A DNA stretch of 64,000 nt from Microbacterium sp. HD4P20 (GTDB lineage: Bacteria > Actinomycetota > Actinomycetes > Actinomycetales > Microbacteriaceae), in contig NZ_JAHZQZ020000018.1 in assembly GCF_019449275.2 (NCBI RefSeq), positions 124,001 through 188,000 on the forward strand, in the 5' to 3' direction. This document shows, in pieces, positions 43,796-54,318 of the stretch. Numbering within the stretch: the first letter of the stretch is position 1; each line of letters opens with the position of its first letter. Below the pieces are notes generated by a model. That model was not told the origin of the DNA, did no database searches, and saw only the letters and a program-made list of their open reading frames with translations. A program made the position numbers and the translations under genes.

Positions 43796-45121
43796 TCAGC
43801 CGGGCTTCGCCTCGGCGGCGGCGCGGGCGGCGGCCGGCAGCGCGTCGACGATCCGCGTGACGGCGGCCTCGTCGTGCGCCGCCGAGACGAACCACGCCTC
43901 GAACACCGACGGCGGTAGCGAGACACCCTGCGCGAGCATCGCGCGGAAGAACGGCGGGTACCGGAACGCTGCCTGCGCCTTCACCGTGTCGTAGTCGTGC
44001 GGCGGCGCGTCGGCGAACTGGATCGAGAACAGGTTGCCGCTGCGCTGTACGACATGAGTGACGCCGGCGTCGGAGAGAGCGGATGCCGCGGCATCCGCGA
44101 TCGTCGTCGCGGCGGCGTCGATGCGGGCATAGGCCGCGGCGTCGAGGTGGTCGAGCGTCGCCCGCCCGGCGGCGACCGCGAGCGGATTGCCGCTCAGGGT
44201 TCCCGCCTGGTACACCGGGCCGAGCGGGGCGAGCAGCTCCATGAGCGCCGCCGACCCGCCGAGCGCGGCGAGCGGCAGCCCGCCACCGACGACTTTGCCG
44301 AACGTGATGAGGTCGGGGGCGAACGCGACGGGGTCGACGCCGTACCAGCCGGCGGGGCCGACGCGGAAGCCGGTGAGCACCTCGTCGAGGATGAGGAGCG
44401 CGCCGTTCGCGTGCACGATGTCGGCCAGTGCGGCGTTGAACCCGTGCGCCGGCGGCACGATGCCCATGTTGGCCGGCGCGGCCTCGACGATGACCGCCGC
44501 GATCTCGGCGCCCCGGGCGGCGAACACCTCGCGCACGGCGTCCACGTCGTTGTACGGGACGACGAGCGTCTGCGCGGCGATCGGCGCAGGCACGCCGGCA
44601 GACCCCGGGAGTGCGAGCGTCGCGACACCCGAGCCGGCCTCGGCCAGCAGCCCGTCGGAATGGCCGTGATAGTGCCCGGCGAACTTCACGATCAGGTCGC
44701 GGCCCGTCGCGCCGCGGGCGAGGCGGATCGCGGTCATGGTCGCCTCGGTGCCCGTGGAGACCAGGCGCACGCGCTCCACGGGGCGCGCGACCCCGTCACG
44801 GGTGACCCTCGCTGCGATGAGCTCGGCCAGCTCGGTCTCGCCGGGCGTGCTCGCGCCGAAGCCGAGGCCGTGGGCGGCGGCATCCTGCACCGCCTTCACG
44901 ACCGCGGGATGCGCGTGCCCGAGGATCGCGGGACCCCACGACCCGACGAGGTCGACGTATTCGCGGCCCTCGACGTCGGTCACGTACGGACCCGACGCCG
45001 ACACGAAGAAGCGGGGGGTCTCGTGCACTGAGCCGAACGCGCGCACCGGCGAGTTCACACCGCCCGGCATCGCGCCCCGCGCCCGGGCGAATTCCTGTGC
45101 GTTCGTCGTGGGCTCAGTCAT
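43796..45121 (-). CDS. hemL: Glutamate-1-semialdehyde 2,1-aminomutase
   Basis: A 441-residue PLP enzyme making 5-aminolevulinate from glutamate semialdehyde, the second step of C5 heme synthesis. [91 protein letters not shown] and [19 protein letters not shown] (PLP Lys) are all intact. The start overlaps the hemB stop by ATGA; ATG 45130 is also possible. It is the last gene of the hem operon, 6 bp from the converging marR gene. Confidence 0.96.
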   Translation of the reverse strand: MTEPTTNAQEFARARGAMPGGVNSPVRAFGSVHETPRFFVSASGPYVTDVEGREYVDLVGSWGPAILGHAHPAVVKAVQDAAAHGLGFGASTPGETELAELIAARVTRDGVARPVERVRLVSTGTEATMTAIRLARGATGRDLIVKFAGHYHGHSDGLLAEAGSGVATLALPGSAGVPAPIAAQTLVVPYNDVDAVREVFAARGAEIAAVIVEAAPANMGIVPPAHGFNAALADIVHANGALLILDEVLTGFRVGPAGWYGVDPVAFAPDLITFGKVVGGGLPLAALGGSAALMELLAPLGPVYQAGTLSGNPLAVAAGRATLDHLDAAAYARIDAAATTIADAAASALSDAGVTHVVQRSGNLFSIQFADAPPHDYDTVKAQAAFRYPPFFRAMLAQGVSLPPSVFEAWFVSAAHDEAAVTRIVDALPAAARAAAEAKPG

Positions 45122-46083
45122 CGGATCCATCCCGCCAGTTCGGTCGCCCAGTACGTCAGCACGGCATCGGCGCCGGCACGACGGATGCCGAGCACCGACT
45201 CCTCGATCGCGCGACGCCGATCGATCCAGCCGTGGGCCGCGGCGGCCTCGATCATCGCGTACTCGCCCGACACCTGATACGCCCACACCGGGACGGGGCT
45301 CGTCGCCGCGGCATCGGCCAGCACGTCGAGGTAGCTCATCGCGGGCTTGACCATCACGATGTCGGCGCCCTCGGCCACATCGAGGTCGAGCTCGCGCATG
45401 CCTTCGCGGCGGTTCGCCGGGTCTTGCTGATACGTGCGGCGGTCGCCCTCGAGCGAGGACTGCACGGCCTCGCGGAACGGACCGTAGAACGCCGAGGCGT
45501 ACTTCGCCGCGTAGGCGAGGATCGGCGTGTTGCCGAAGCCGGCGTCGTCGAGCGCGTCGCGCACCGCGGCGACCTGACCGTCCATCATGCCGCTGAGCCC
45601 CAGCAGCTGCGAGCCGGACTCGGCCTGGGCCACGCCCATGTCGCGATAGCGCTCCAGCGATGCGTCGTTGTCGACGTAGCCCTTCGCATCGAGCACGCCG
45701 CAGTGGCCGTGGTCGGTGAATTCGTCGAGGCACAGGTCGGTCTGCACGACGAGTGCGTCGCCGGCCTCGGCGACCGCGATCCGGGTCGCCACGTTCAGGA
45801 TGCCGTCGGGATCGGTCGCACCCGACCCGGTGGCGTCCTTGTGCTCGGGCACGCCGAACAGCATGATGCCGCCGATGCCGGCGGCTGCGGCATCCGTCAC
45901 GGCCTTCTTGAGGCTCTCGGTCGAGTGCTGCACGACGCCCGGCATGGACGAGATCGGCACCGGCTGGGTGGCGCCTTCGCGCACGAACATCGGCAGGATC
46001 AGCTCGGCCGGGTGCAGCCGGGTCTCGGCGACCAGGCGCCTCATCGCGGGAGTCGCGCGCAGGCGGCGGGGGCGGTCGATCAT
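45118..46083 (-). CDS. hemB: Delta-aminolevulinic acid dehydratase (porphobilinogen synthase)
   Basis: A 321-residue enzyme condensing two 5-aminolevulinates to porphobilinogen. The two Schiff-base lysines lie in [19 protein letters not shown] and [19 protein letters not shown]. The metal region is [14 protein letters not shown], with Asp in place of the middle Cys of zinc-type enzymes, so magnesium dependence is likely. [18 protein letters not shown] is the flexible lid start. Overlaps hemC and hemL by 4 bases on either side. Confidence 0.96.
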   Translation of the reverse strand: MIDRPRRLRATPAMRRLVAETRLHPAELILPMFVREGATQPVPISSMPGVVQHSTESLKKAVTDAAAAGIGGIMLFGVPEHKDATGSGATDPDGILNVATRIAVAEAGDALVVQTDLCLDEFTDHGHCGVLDAKGYVDNDASLERYRDMGVAQAESGSQLLGLSGMMDGQVAAVRDALDDAGFGNTPILAYAAKYASAFYGPFREAVQSSLEGDRRTYQQDPANRREGMRELDLDVAEGADIVMVKPAMSYLDVLADAAATSPVPVWAYQVSGEYAMIEAAAAHGWIDRRRAIEESVLGIRRAGADAVLTYWATELAGWIR

Positions 46084-46991
46084 GGGCGGGCTCCGGTCAG
46101 GTCGGCGGCGCCGGCGTCGAGCAGTTCGCGGGCGACGGATGCCGCGACCTCACGCGGTGCGTCCTCGTCCGGCCACGACCCGGCGTGGGACGACGTGAGG
46201 GCGGTCGCGCCGTCGAGACTGTAGACGCTGGCCGAGAGCAGCAGCAGGCCGGCATCGACGACGGCGCGGGCGCCGAGAGGAGCCGAGCAGCCGGCCTCGA
46301 GCAGGGCGAGCACCTCGCGCTCGGCCTCGACGGCGGCACGCGTCTCGCGGTGGTCGAGGGCGCGGACGAGGTCCTCGTCGCCCCGGCGCACCTCGACCGC
46401 GAGCGCGCCCTGGCCGGGGGCGGTCGGCCACGCGTCGGGGTCGAGCAGCTCGGTGATCACGTCGGTGCGGCCGAGGCGATTGAGCCCGGCGGCGGCGAGG
46501 ATGACGGCATCCAGCTCGCCGTCCGTGACCTTGCCGAGGCGCGTGTCGACGTTGCCGCGGATGTCGACCACCTCGAGATCGGGACGACGCCGGCGCAGCT
46601 GCGCCATGCGACGCGGGGAGCCCGTGCCGACGCGCGCGCCGCCGGGCAGGTCGTCGAGGGTCAGGCCGTCGCGCGCGCACAGGGCGTCGCTGGGGTTCTC
46701 GCGCGCCGGGATCGCCGCGACGACGAGCTGGTCGTGCGGCGCGGTCGGCAGGTCTTTGAGCGAGTGGACGACCACGTCGCAGCGGCCCTCGAGCAGCGCA
46801 TCGCGCAACGCGCCGGTGAACAGTCCCATGCCGCCGGCGCGCGAGAGCGGCTCGTTCGAACGGTCGCCGGCGGTCGTGATCGTGACCAGTTCGGCGGTGA
46901 CTCCGGTGGCGTCGGCGAGGTCGTCGGCGACCATCCCGGTCTGCGTGAGGGCCAGAGCGCTGCCGCGCGTGCCGATCCGCAGCGCGCTCAT
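46080..46991 (-). CDS. hemC: Hydroxymethylbilane synthase (porphobilinogen deaminase)
   Basis: A 303-residue enzyme that links four porphobilinogens into hydroxymethylbilane. [60 protein letters not shown] and [20 protein letters not shown] are family blocks, and the dipyrromethane cofactor Cys is in [12 protein letters not shown]. Overlaps hemQ upstream (46988-46991) and hemB downstream. The next enzyme, uroporphyrinogen-III synthase (HemD), is not coded beside it. Confidence 0.96.
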   Translation of the reverse strand: MSALRIGTRGSALALTQTGMVADDLADATGVTAELVTITTAGDRSNEPLSRAGGMGLFTGALRDALLEGRCDVVVHSLKDLPTAPHDQLVVAAIPARENPSDALCARDGLTLDDLPGGARVGTGSPRRMAQLRRRRPDLEVVDIRGNVDTRLGKVTDGELDAVILAAAGLNRLGRTDVITELLDPDAWPTAPGQGALAVEVRRGDEDLVRALDHRETRAAVEAEREVLALLEAGCSAPLGARAVVDAGLLLLSASVYSLDGATALTSSHAGSWPDEDAPREVAASVARELLDAGAADLTGARP

Positions 46992-47725
46992 GCCAGCACC
47001 TCGGGGATCTCGTCGAGGCGGATCCGCCGGCCGGTGAAGAACGGCACCTCTTCGCGCACATGGCGGCGCGCTTCGGTCTGACGGAGGTCGCGCATCAGGT
47101 CGACCAGCTCCACCAGCTCGGGGGCCTCGAGCGCCAGGATCCACTCGTAGTCGCCGAGCGCGAAAGACGCGACCGTGTTGCTCAGCACGCTGCGATGCCG
47201 CGCGCCCTTGCGCCCGTGGTCGGCGAGCATCTGCCGCCGCTCGTCGTCGGGCAGGATGTACCAGTCGTACGACCGCACGAACGGATACACCGTGAGCCAC
47301 GTCTCGGGCTCTTTGCCGCGCATGAACGCCGGCAGATGGCTCGAGGTGAACTCGGCGTCGCGGTGCACGCCCATGGCGTTCCACACCGGCAGCAGCGACG
47401 CGAGGGGCTCGGTGCGGCGCAGCTTGCGCAGCGCCGCCTGCAGCACCTCGGGGGCGGTTCCGACGCCGTTCTCGTCGGTCGTGCCGTGCAGCCACACCAT
47501 GATGTCGGCGTCGGCGCGCATGCCCGAGACGTCGTAGAACCCGCGCACGGCGACACCGGATGCCTCGACCCACTCGACCGCCGCGACGATGTCGCCGCCG
47601 GTCGCCGCCGGCGCCGGTCCGCCCGCCGCCAGAGCCGGATCGCGACGGAACACGGCCCACAGGGTGTAGCCGAGGGCTTCGGGGGTGGATGACTCGGGTG
47701 CGGGACTCGCCGAGGGATCGGTCAT
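46988..47725 (-). CDS. hemQ: Coproheme decarboxylase (HemQ/ChdC)
   Basis: A 245-residue chlorite-dismutase-fold enzyme that decarboxylates coproheme to heme b with hydrogen peroxide, the last step of the coproporphyrin route of monoderm bacteria. LGYTLWAVFRRDP, GFYDVSGMRADADIMVWLHG, VYPFVRSYDWYILPDDERRQ (with the catalytic Tyr region) and HGRKGARHRSVLSNTVASFA, then GDYEWILALEAPELVELVDL are characteristic. ATG 47725 is the start. It lies 50 bp after hemY and overlaps hemC by 4 bp. Confidence 0.95.
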   Translation of the reverse strand: MTDPSASPAPESSTPEALGYTLWAVFRRDPALAAGGPAPAATGGDIVAAVEWVEASGVAVRGFYDVSGMRADADIMVWLHGTTDENGVGTAPEVLQAALRKLRRTEPLASLLPVWNAMGVHRDAEFTSSHLPAFMRGKEPETWLTVYPFVRSYDWYILPDDERRQMLADHGRKGARHRSVLSNTVASFALGDYEWILALEAPELVELVDLMRDLRQTEARRHVREEVPFFTGRRIRLDEIPEVLA

Positions 47726-47775
47726 GGGTTCTATCCTCCCATCCCGCGGCAGGGCCGAGAGTGGCCGGTTGGCGG

Positions 47776-48975
47776 TCAGGGGGAGAGGAGAGCGGCGGCG
47801 ATGCGCTCGGCTTGGCCGACGATGCCGGCCAAGCCCGAGCCGGCGACCGTCTCGCCGACCAGGGCGAGGCCGGAAGGCGGTGCCGGGGCGGGGCGCGTCC
47901 ACGACACCACCGCGGCGTCGACCACGACCGGGAGCGGCAGGCCCAGCAGGGTCTCAGCGTCGGTTCGGGCCGCTGCCACGGGGTCAGCGGGTGTCGCGTC
48001 GTACGAGAGTCGCAGCACGTGACGCCCGGCGGCGGCCTCACGCAGCCAGGCCCACTTCCCGGTGGCGTGCGTCAGCGCGCGCGCGCCCACTGGGGCTCCT
48101 TGCGCGACGAGCATTCCGCTGCCGCGGGGTGCGGCATCCAGTTCGTTCTGCTCCACGACGAGGGTGACGAGGTCGATGCGTCGTCCCGACCCCGCCGGCG
48201 CTGCGATCCCGGGCGCCGCGATCACCACGGTGCCCGGCAGCGCATCGAGTCGCTCGACCCGCGTGCCGAGGCGGACGTCGACCCCGCGCGTGGCGAGGTC
48301 ATCGGCGAGAGCGGAGACGAGGCGATGGATGCCACCCCGGATGCCGGCCACGGCCGAGCCGGGCGGGGCGGCGGCGCGCAGCCGTGCGACGGCACCGCTG
48401 AGGGACCCGGCCGCGATGACGGCATCCGCCAACCCCGGATGTGCGCGCGCGAGGGGAAGCTCATCGGGATGCTGAGAGTGCACGCCGTGCACCACGGGAG
48501 CCACGAGCAGGTCGAGCACACCGGGTCCGAGCCGCTCCCGCACGAGCACGCCGAGCGTGGCCGGCACCGTCGTGACGGGCGCCGCGTCCAGGATCACGGC
48601 GCGCTCGGCGGCCTCGCGCCCCACGACCCGCACCACGTCATCGGCGAGGGGGTCCGAGGGGATGCCGAGCAGCGCGGTGGCCGGCAGCGGCACCGCCTCG
48701 CCCGACGCGGGCTGGAGCCAAGCCGGGCCGGGGACCGGAGCCACGATGTCGCCGGCCATCCCCAGTTCGGTCACCAGCGCCTCGACGGCGCCGCCGCGGA
48801 CCGCGAAGCTCTCGGCTCCGGCATCCAGCGCGATCCCCGCAACCTCATGCCGCGCGACCGTGCCGCCGAGGCGATCGGATGCTTCCAGCAGCGTGACCGC
48901 AGCGCCTGCCGCGGCGAGCCGCCGGGCGGTGACCAGGCCGGCGATGCCGCCGCCGACCACGGAGAACTCAGGCAT
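47776..48975 (-). CDS. hemY: Coproporphyrinogen III oxidase (CgoX/HemY type, FAD)
   Basis: A 399-residue flavoenzyme. The FAD dinucleotide loop is [20 protein letters not shown], followed by [20 protein letters not shown]. The body has [16 protein letters not shown] and the end [20 protein letters not shown], the second FAD contact. With HemQ next to it, it is best read as the coproporphyrinogen oxidase of the coproporphyrin-dependent pathway rather than a true protoporphyrinogen oxidase. It is shorter than the usual 450-470 residues. It overlaps the end of hemE by 8 bp. Confidence 0.9.
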   Translation of the reverse strand: MPEFSVVGGGIAGLVTARRLAAAGAAVTLLEASDRLGGTVARHEVAGIALDAGAESFAVRGGAVEALVTELGMAGDIVAPVPGPAWLQPASGEAVPLPATALLGIPSDPLADDVVRVVGREAAERAVILDAAPVTTVPATLGVLVRERLGPGVLDLLVAPVVHGVHSQHPDELPLARAHPGLADAVIAAGSLSGAVARLRAAAPPGSAVAGIRGGIHRLVSALADDLATRGVDVRLGTRVERLDALPGTVVIAAPGIAAPAGSGRRIDLVTLVVEQNELDAAPRGSGMLVAQGAPVGARALTHATGKWAWLREAAAGRHVLRLSYDATPADPVAAARTDAETLLGLPLPVVVDAAVVSWTRPAPAPPSGLALVGETVAGSGLAGIVGQAERIAAALLSP

Positions 48976-50026
48976 TTCGGTGGACGAACTCCACGATGCG
49001 CGTGAGCACTGTCGGATCGGTGTCGGGCGGCACGCCGTGTCCGAGGTTGAGGACGTGCGCACGGGCGGCCCGGCCGCGTTGGAGCACATCGCGGAGGTGC
49101 GCCTCGAGCACCGGCCACGGCGCCCGCAGCAGCGCGGGGTCGATGTTGCCCTGCAAGGTCACGTCGCCGCCGACGCGTCGCGCCGCCTCATCGAGAGGCA
49201 GACGCCAGTCGACGCCCACCGCGTCGACCCCGATGTCGCGCATCGCCGCGAGCAGCTCGCCGGTGCCGACGCCGAAGTGGATCAGCGGCACACCCAGGTC
49301 GCGCACCGGCTCGAGCGCGCGGGCCGAGAAGGGCGCGACGTGTGCGGTGTAGTCGGCGAGGCTGAGGGAGCCGGCCCACGAGTCGAAGAGCTGACCGGCC
49401 GAAGCCCCCGACTCGATCTGGGCGGTCAGGAAGGCACCGGTGATCTCGGCGCACCACGACAGCAGCGCCGCCCACGTCTCGGGATCGGAATGCATGAGGG
49501 CGCGCGTCTTGAGCTGCTCCTTCGACGGGCCGCCCTCGACGAGGTACGAGGCAAGCGTGTACGGCGCCCCCGCGAAACCGATGAGCGGAGTGTCGCCCAG
49601 CCCGGCCACGGTGAGCGCAACCGCCTCGCGGATGGGTGCGAGTGCCGCGGGATCCAGTGGCGGCAGCGCCGCGACATCCGCCGCCGTCCGCACGGGGCTC
49701 TCGAGCACGGGCCCGCGACCGGCCACGATGCGCACGTCGACGCCCGCGAGCCTGACCGGGATGACGATGTCGCTGAAGAAGATGCCGGCGTCCACGCCGT
49801 GGCGACGCACGGGTTGGAGGGTGATCTCGCTCGCGAGCTCAGGGTTCAGGCACGCGTCGAGCATGTCGGTGCCCACGCGCAGCTCGCGGTACTCGGGCAG
49901 CGACCGCCCAGCCTGTCGCATGAACCACACCGGGGGCGTCTCGAGGCGCTCGCCGCGATACGCGCGAACGAGCGGGGGAGGCGTGTAGCCCTCTGCGAGC
50001 ATCGGGTGGGAGGAGTCGAGCGGCAC
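48968..50026 (-). CDS. hemE: Uroporphyrinogen decarboxylase
   Basis: A 352-residue enzyme that removes four carboxyls from uroporphyrinogen III to give coproporphyrinogen [23 protein letters not shown] is the invariant start, with catalytic Asp in [29 protein letters not shown] and [30 protein letters not shown] and [13 protein letters not shown] are signature segments. GTG 50026 was chosen; an ATG inside at 50002 is possible. It is the first gene of the minus-strand operon and divergent from hemA, only 75 bp apart, so the promoters probably overlap. Confidence 0.96.
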   Translation of the reverse strand: MPLDSSHPMLAEGYTPPPLVRAYRGERLETPPVWFMRQAGRSLPEYRELRVGTDMLDACLNPELASEITLQPVRRHGVDAGIFFSDIVIPVRLAGVDVRIVAGRGPVLESPVRTAADVAALPPLDPAALAPIREAVALTVAGLGDTPLIGFAGAPYTLASYLVEGGPSKEQLKTRALMHSDPETWAALLSWCAEITGAFLTAQIESGASAGQLFDSWAGSLSLADYTAHVAPFSARALEPVRDLGVPLIHFGVGTGELLAAMRDIGVDAVGVDWRLPLDEAARRVGGDVTLQGNIDPALLRAPWPVLEAHLRDVLQRGRAARAHVLNLGHGVPPDTDPTVLTRIVEFVHRNA

Positions 50027-50101
50027 GTCATCCACCTTAGGCTCCCGCCTTGCGAGACCCGTCGGCAGCCAGTGCCCAGAGCGGTGCCTTAAGATGGGGG
50101 C

Positions 50102-51364
50102 GTGCTCCTCTGTCTGACCGCGAACCACCGGAACGCGAGCCTCGACATCCTGGAGCGTCTCTCCGTGGGCGCGCCGTCGGCCACCCGCGCCCTCGTGCGC
50201 GACGAGATCTTCGTCTCCGGCGCGGTCGTCCTCGCCACGTGCAACCGGTTCGAGGCCTATCTCGACATCGACGAGCCGCTCACCGGCGGTGAGGCCGTCG
50301 CGGTCGAATCGGTCGTCGACGCGCTGGCCGGGGCATCCGGTATTCCCGTCGACCACCTGCGGTCTTCTGTCGCCGTGCATCAGGGCCCGGATGCCGCAGC
50401 CCACCTGTTCGCCGTGACGAGCGGACTGGAATCGATGGTCGTCGGCGAAGACGAGATCTCGGGCCAGGTGCGCCGCGCTCTGGACGCCGCCCGTGCCGAC
50501 GGCCTGACCAGCGGCGAGCTGGAGCGGCTGTTCCAGCGGGCGACGCACACCAGCCGGGGCGTACGCAACCGCACGCAGCTGCGCGGCGCTCACCGCTCGC
50601 TCGTCCGTCTCGCGCTGGAACTGGCTTCGAGCCGCATCCCCGACTGGGCGGCCGCACGCGTGGTCGTGGTGGGAACCGGTCGCTACGCCGCCCGCACGGT
50701 CGACGCCCTCCGCGCTCGCGGGGCCGGCGACATCCACGTCTTCTCGCCGTCGGGTCGCGCCGAGGCGTTCGCCGCGAAGCACGCGCTCGAGGCGGTCTCG
50801 GACTTCCGTGCCGCTGCGGCCGAGGCCGACGTCGTCATCACCTGCACCGCCGATGCGGTCGTGCACGCCGAGGCGTTCACGGCCGGCCACCGTGTGCTGG
50901 TGATCGACCTGGGCCTGCCCCGCAACGTCGACCCCGACGTGGGCGGTGTCGCCGGGGTCGAGCTGCTCGATCTCGAGACCATCCGGCTGCACGCGCCTCT
51001 CGCAGAGTTCAGCGCGCACGCCGACGCGCGCGCCATCGTCGGAGACGCCGCGACGGAGTTCCACGCCGACCGCCTCGCCGGCCCCGCCATCACGGCGCTG
51101 CGCACCGACGTCCTCGCGAAGGTCGAGGCCGAGATCGCCCGGGCCCGCGCGCGCGGCGCGGGCGACGAGACCGAGGCGGCGCTGCGACACCTGGCGGGCG
51201 TGCTGCTGCACCGGCCTTCGGTGCGCATCCGCGAACTCGCGGTCGAAGGGCGGATCGACGAGGCGCGGGCGGCGCTCGAGCTGTTGCACGGCCTCTCGGT
51301 CGAGGTCGATGCGGCGACCATCCTGGCAGCCCTCGACGAGGATCCCTGGTCAGCAACGGCGTAG
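50102..51364 (+). CDS. hemA: Glutamyl-tRNA reductase
   Basis: A 420-residue enzyme that reduces glutamyl-tRNA to glutamate semialdehyde, the committed step of C5 heme synthesis. [38 protein letters not shown] (catalytic Cys), [40 protein letters not shown] (NADPH site) and [20 protein letters not shown] are intact. The start is GTG 50102. The C-terminal dimerisation helix ends the protein. The gene is divergent from the rest of the heme operon. Confidence 0.95.
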   Translation: MLLCLTANHRNASLDILERLSVGAPSATRALVRDEIFVSGAVVLATCNRFEAYLDIDEPLTGGEAVAVESVVDALAGASGIPVDHLRSSVAVHQGPDAAAHLFAVTSGLESMVVGEDEISGQVRRALDAARADGLTSGELERLFQRATHTSRGVRNRTQLRGAHRSLVRLALELASSRIPDWAAARVVVVGTGRYAARTVDALRARGAGDIHVFSPSGRAEAFAAKHALEAVSDFRAAAAEADVVITCTADAVVHAEAFTAGHRVLVIDLGLPRNVDPDVGGVAGVELLDLETIRLHAPLAEFSAHADARAIVGDAATEFHADRLAGPAITALRTDVLAKVEAEIARARARGAGDETEAALRHLAGVLLHRPSVRIRELAVEGRIDEARAALELLHGLSVEVDAATILAALDEDPWSATA

Positions 51365-51473
51365 CCGCGAACGACACCGCGGACGGATCCGGCCCATCCG
51401 GCCGACTCTCCCCTGGGGCGGAACGTGGTGCCTCGACTCACCGCCACAGCCGCGAGTAGTCGCCGCGGTGAAT

Positions 51474-51511
51474 GATTCTAAAGATATCTTGCGAAAGAGT
51501 TCTTTAGAATC
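51474..51511. promoter_or_regulatory. Dyad operator upstream of the ArsR-type regulator
   Basis: GATTCTAAAGA (51474-51484) and TCTTTAGAATC (51501-51511) form a perfect 11-bp inverted repeat with 16 bp between. Inside lies AAGATATCTT (51481-51490), itself a perfect palindrome. The AT-rich site stands out from the GC-rich surroundings and lies 13 bp before the start at 51524, so it is a likely autoregulatory site. Confidence 0.7.
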
Positions 51512-51523
51512 TACGCTCGTCGC

Positions 51524-52123
51524 ATGACCACTGAAGATCGCCCGGATTCCAGTCCCCGGCCCCGCGAGCGGATCACCGACCCCGAGCGCATCCGCGCCCT
51601 CGCGCACCCGGTGCGGATCGCCCTGCTCGACCACCTGGGTGATGTCACGGAAGCCACCGCCACGGAATGCGCCGAGGCGCTGGGGGAGTCGGCGGCCAGC
51701 TGCTCGTTCCACCTGCGCATGCTGGAGAAGTACGGCTACATCGAGCGTGCCGAGCGTCGCGGCCGCGAGAAGCCCTGGCGTGTGCGCCTCGCGGATTTCG
51801 ACATGCGTCCCGACCCGGCAGTGCCGGGCTCACTGCGGGCCGTGCAGGCCGTCGGCTCCTTAGGCCTCGAATCGGAGTTCCTCCGTGCGATGGACTGGTT
51901 CTCGCGCGTCGACCGCGAACCGGACGAATGGGTCCAGGCGATGACCTTCACGCGTTCGTCATTCTGGGCGACCTCGGAGGAGCTCGCCGAGCTCAGCCGC
52001 GACGTGCAGAACCTGACGAATCGGTTCGCGGGCCGGCACGCCGACCCGTCCCGGCGCCCACCCGGCGCGCGCTATTCGCGCTTCTTCGCCGTCGTGAACC
52101 CCGAGCCCGAGGCCGACCGGTGA
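51524..52123 (+). CDS. ArsR-type winged-helix regulator
   Basis: A 199-residue regulator. ITDPERIRALAHPVRIALLD, ATATECAEALGESAASCSFH, LRMLEKYGYIERAERRGREK is a full ArsR/HTH_20 domain, followed by an effector or dimerisation part of about 110 residues. No thiol metal site is evident. The stop overlaps the GTG of the MFS gene (GTGA), so the regulator and transporter are coupled; regulation of the pump through the dyad upstream is the obvious model. Confidence 0.9.
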   Translation: MTTEDRPDSSPRPRERITDPERIRALAHPVRIALLDHLGDVTEATATECAEALGESAASCSFHLRMLEKYGYIERAERRGREKPWRVRLADFDMRPDPAVPGSLRAVQAVGSLGLESEFLRAMDWFSRVDREPDEWVQAMTFTRSSFWATSEELAELSRDVQNLTNRFAGRHADPSRRPPGARYSRFFAVVNPEPEADR

Positions 52124-53376
52124 CGGCGGCGGCGGGGCGCCGGGGCATGCGTCTGCCCGTGGCGTGGTCGGCCCCCGGCTTTCCTCGACTGACGGGTGCG
52201 TGGGTGGCGACCAACCTCGGCGACAGTGCGCTGTACCTCATGATCGCCGTGTGGGTGAAGGAGCTCACCGGCTCGGACGTGGCAGCGGGCTTCGTCTTCG
52301 TGGCACTGGGGCTGCCCGCGATCCTGGCGCCGTTCATCGGCATGATGGCCGACCGGGTTCCGCGCCGTCGGCTGCTGGTCCTCAACAACATCGCTCTCGT
52401 CCCGATCGTGCTGTCGCTCCTGCTGGTCTCGGGGCCGGCGCAGCTGTGGCTCGTCTACGCCGTCGTCTTCGTATACAGCGCGGCCGGTTACGTCACGGCA
52501 TCCGCGCAGTCGGGCATCATCCGCGCGATGCTGCGCGACGACCAGCTCGCGTCGGGAAACGGCGCCCTCTCGACGATCGACAACGGCCTGCGCCTCGTCT
52601 CGCCACTGATCGGGACGGCGCTGTATGTGTGGATGGGCGCGCCTGCCGTGATCGTGATGACCGCGGCGTGCTTCGGCGTCGCCGCACTGATCCTGGCAGG
52701 GCTGCCCGTCGGAGGTGCGGCGCCCGAGCGTGCGCCGAGTCGCGGATACTTCCGCGAACTCGTGGCCGGCTTCGAACAGCTCTTCGCGCCGCAGAGCCTG
52801 CGCGTCGTGTCGATCGCGGCGGCGATCGCCTTCAGCGCGGCGGGGCTGCTCAACATCATCGTGTTCCCCGCTCTGGACGCCATGCACGTGGATGCCGCGG
52901 CGATCGGCATTCTGGTGCCCGTCCAAGGGGCCGGCGCCGTCGTCGGCGGTGTGATGTCGGCGACTCTGGTCACCCGATGGGGCGAGGGCAGAGCCGCCGC
53001 CCTCGGGCTCCTGCTCCTCGCGGTGGGGAGCGTGCCGTTCGCCTTCGGGTCGGTCGTCATCGCGGGTGCGGGCATGTTCGTCCTGGGCGTCGGCATCCCG
53101 ATCACCATCGTGGCCTTCTCCACCCTTCGTCAGCGGCTCACCCCCGACGCCTTGCAGGGGCGCACCGGGGCGGCGGCCAACGTCGTGGTCAACCTGCCGC
53201 AGACGCTCGCGTCGATACTCGGCGCGGGGCTGCTGGCAGTCGTCGACTTCCGGGTCCTGCTGTGGGTGGCCGTCGCTGTGGTGCTTCTCGGCGCCGTGAC
53301 CGCGCTGCTCGCGCGGCGCACGCCTGTCGCAGCCGCCACGGCGTCGCTCACCGACGCTGACGGCGCGCTGTCGTGA
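52120..53376 (+). CDS. MFS transporter (probable drug efflux)
   Basis: A 418-residue 12-helix transporter. The start WVATNLGDSALYLMIAVWVK and the loop MMADRVPRRRLLVLNNIALV are typical of the MFS_3/enterobactin-exporter-like group, the latter being the G-x-x-x-D-R-x-x-R-R motif between helices 2 and 3. The substrate is unknown. Coupled to the ArsR-type gene by GTGA. A hairpin (53384-53405) follows. Confidence 0.88.
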   Translation: MTAAAGRRGMRLPVAWSAPGFPRLTGAWVATNLGDSALYLMIAVWVKELTGSDVAAGFVFVALGLPAILAPFIGMMADRVPRRRLLVLNNIALVPIVLSLLLVSGPAQLWLVYAVVFVYSAAGYVTASAQSGIIRAMLRDDQLASGNGALSTIDNGLRLVSPLIGTALYVWMGAPAVIVMTAACFGVAALILAGLPVGGAAPERAPSRGYFRELVAGFEQLFAPQSLRVVSIAAAIAFSAAGLLNIIVFPALDAMHVDAAAIGILVPVQGAGAVVGGVMSATLVTRWGEGRAAALGLLLLAVGSVPFAFGSVVIAGAGMFVLGVGIPITIVAFSTLRQRLTPDALQGRTGAAANVVVNLPQTLASILGAGLLAVVDFRVLLWVAVAVVLLGAVTALLARRTPVAAATASLTDADGALS

Positions 53377-53383
53377 CGCCGCC

Positions 53384-53405
53384 GCGCGCGCCTCACGGCG
53401 CGCGC
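53384..53405. terminator. Hairpin between converging MFS and ZIP genes
   Basis: GCGCGCGCC (53384-53392), loop TCAC, GGCGCGCGC (53397-53405): a perfect 9-bp GC stem just after the MFS stop. No T run. Confidence 0.55.
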
Positions 53406-53454
53406 CACCGCGAATCGCGACACGGCGGTTCCCGGGTGGGGAAGGCGGTATCCG

Positions 53455-54216
53455 TCAGCCGGCGAGCTCGTGCAAGAGGAACGCGCCGAGGAAGCCGAAC
53501 GTCGCCCATAGGCCGGTGAGCGCGTGCTGCTCGTCAAACGCCTCGGGGATCATCGTGTTGCAGACCATCGCGAGCAGACCGCCGGCCGCGATCGTCGTGA
53601 TGAGCGCGATGAGATTCGCCGGCGCTGCCTGCAGCGCCACGAAACCCAGCACTGAGGCGGCGACCGTCACCAGTGCGATGCTTGTCCATAGCAGGGCGAC
53701 GGACCGGCCGCCAGATCCGCTGCGCTTGAGGGCGGCCGTCGAGCCCAGTCCCTCGGGAAAGTTGCTGATCGCGATGGCCGCCACGATCGGGATGCTGATG
53801 CCGCCTTGCAGCACCGAGAGCCCCATCACGATCGACTCCGGGATGCCGTCGATCAGAGCTCCGATCGCGATCGCCACACCGCTGCCGCCCGCGAGCTTGG
53901 CGCCCGCGCGGCGGGCGACGATGTTCGCGGGCGTGTCGGTCGGCCTCTGCTTCGGGCGCGACACGAGCCAGTCCGCCACGATGTAGAGCACGGCGCCCGC
54001 GAGGAACCCGACGGTCGTCGGCACTAGGCCGCCGTCGGCGGCCGCCTCCTCCACCAGTTCGAACGCCAGGGTGGAGATGAGCACGCCGGCGCCCAGCGCC
54101 ATGATGCCCGCCACGAGGCGTTGCGGAATGTCGACGAACCACGCAACGGCGGCCCCGACCAGCAGGGTGCCACCGCCGATCAGACCGCTCAGGGCTGCGA
54201 GCCAGATGCCGTCCAT
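53455..54216 (-). CDS. ZIP-family metal transporter
   Basis: A 253-residue protein with about eight membrane helices. The metal-path motifs are present: GALIDGIPESIVMGLSVLQG in helix 4 (usual H-x-x-x-E replaced by D-G-I-P-E-S) and AAIAISNFPEGLGSTAALKR in helix 5. Replacement of the helix 4 His by Asp is seen in some bacterial ZIPs and may change metal preference. Transports zinc or other divalent metals. Stands alone, converging on the MFS gene. Confidence 0.87.
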   Translation of the reverse strand: MDGIWLAALSGLIGGGTLLVGAAVAWFVDIPQRLVAGIMALGAGVLISTLAFELVEEAAADGGLVPTTVGFLAGAVLYIVADWLVSRPKQRPTDTPANIVARRAGAKLAGGSGVAIAIGALIDGIPESIVMGLSVLQGGISIPIVAAIAISNFPEGLGSTAALKRSGSGGRSVALLWTSIALVTVAASVLGFVALQAAPANLIALITTIAAGGLLAMVCNTMIPEAFDEQHALTGLWATFGFLGAFLLHELAG

Positions 54217-54318
54217 GCCGCCAACCTAGTGGTCGGCCGGGATCGTGCGGTCCAGGTTCGGCCGGTGCGCGGCATCCGTTCCCTGCCGCACCTGGATCGC
54301 AGCCCGCGTGAGGTCGAG

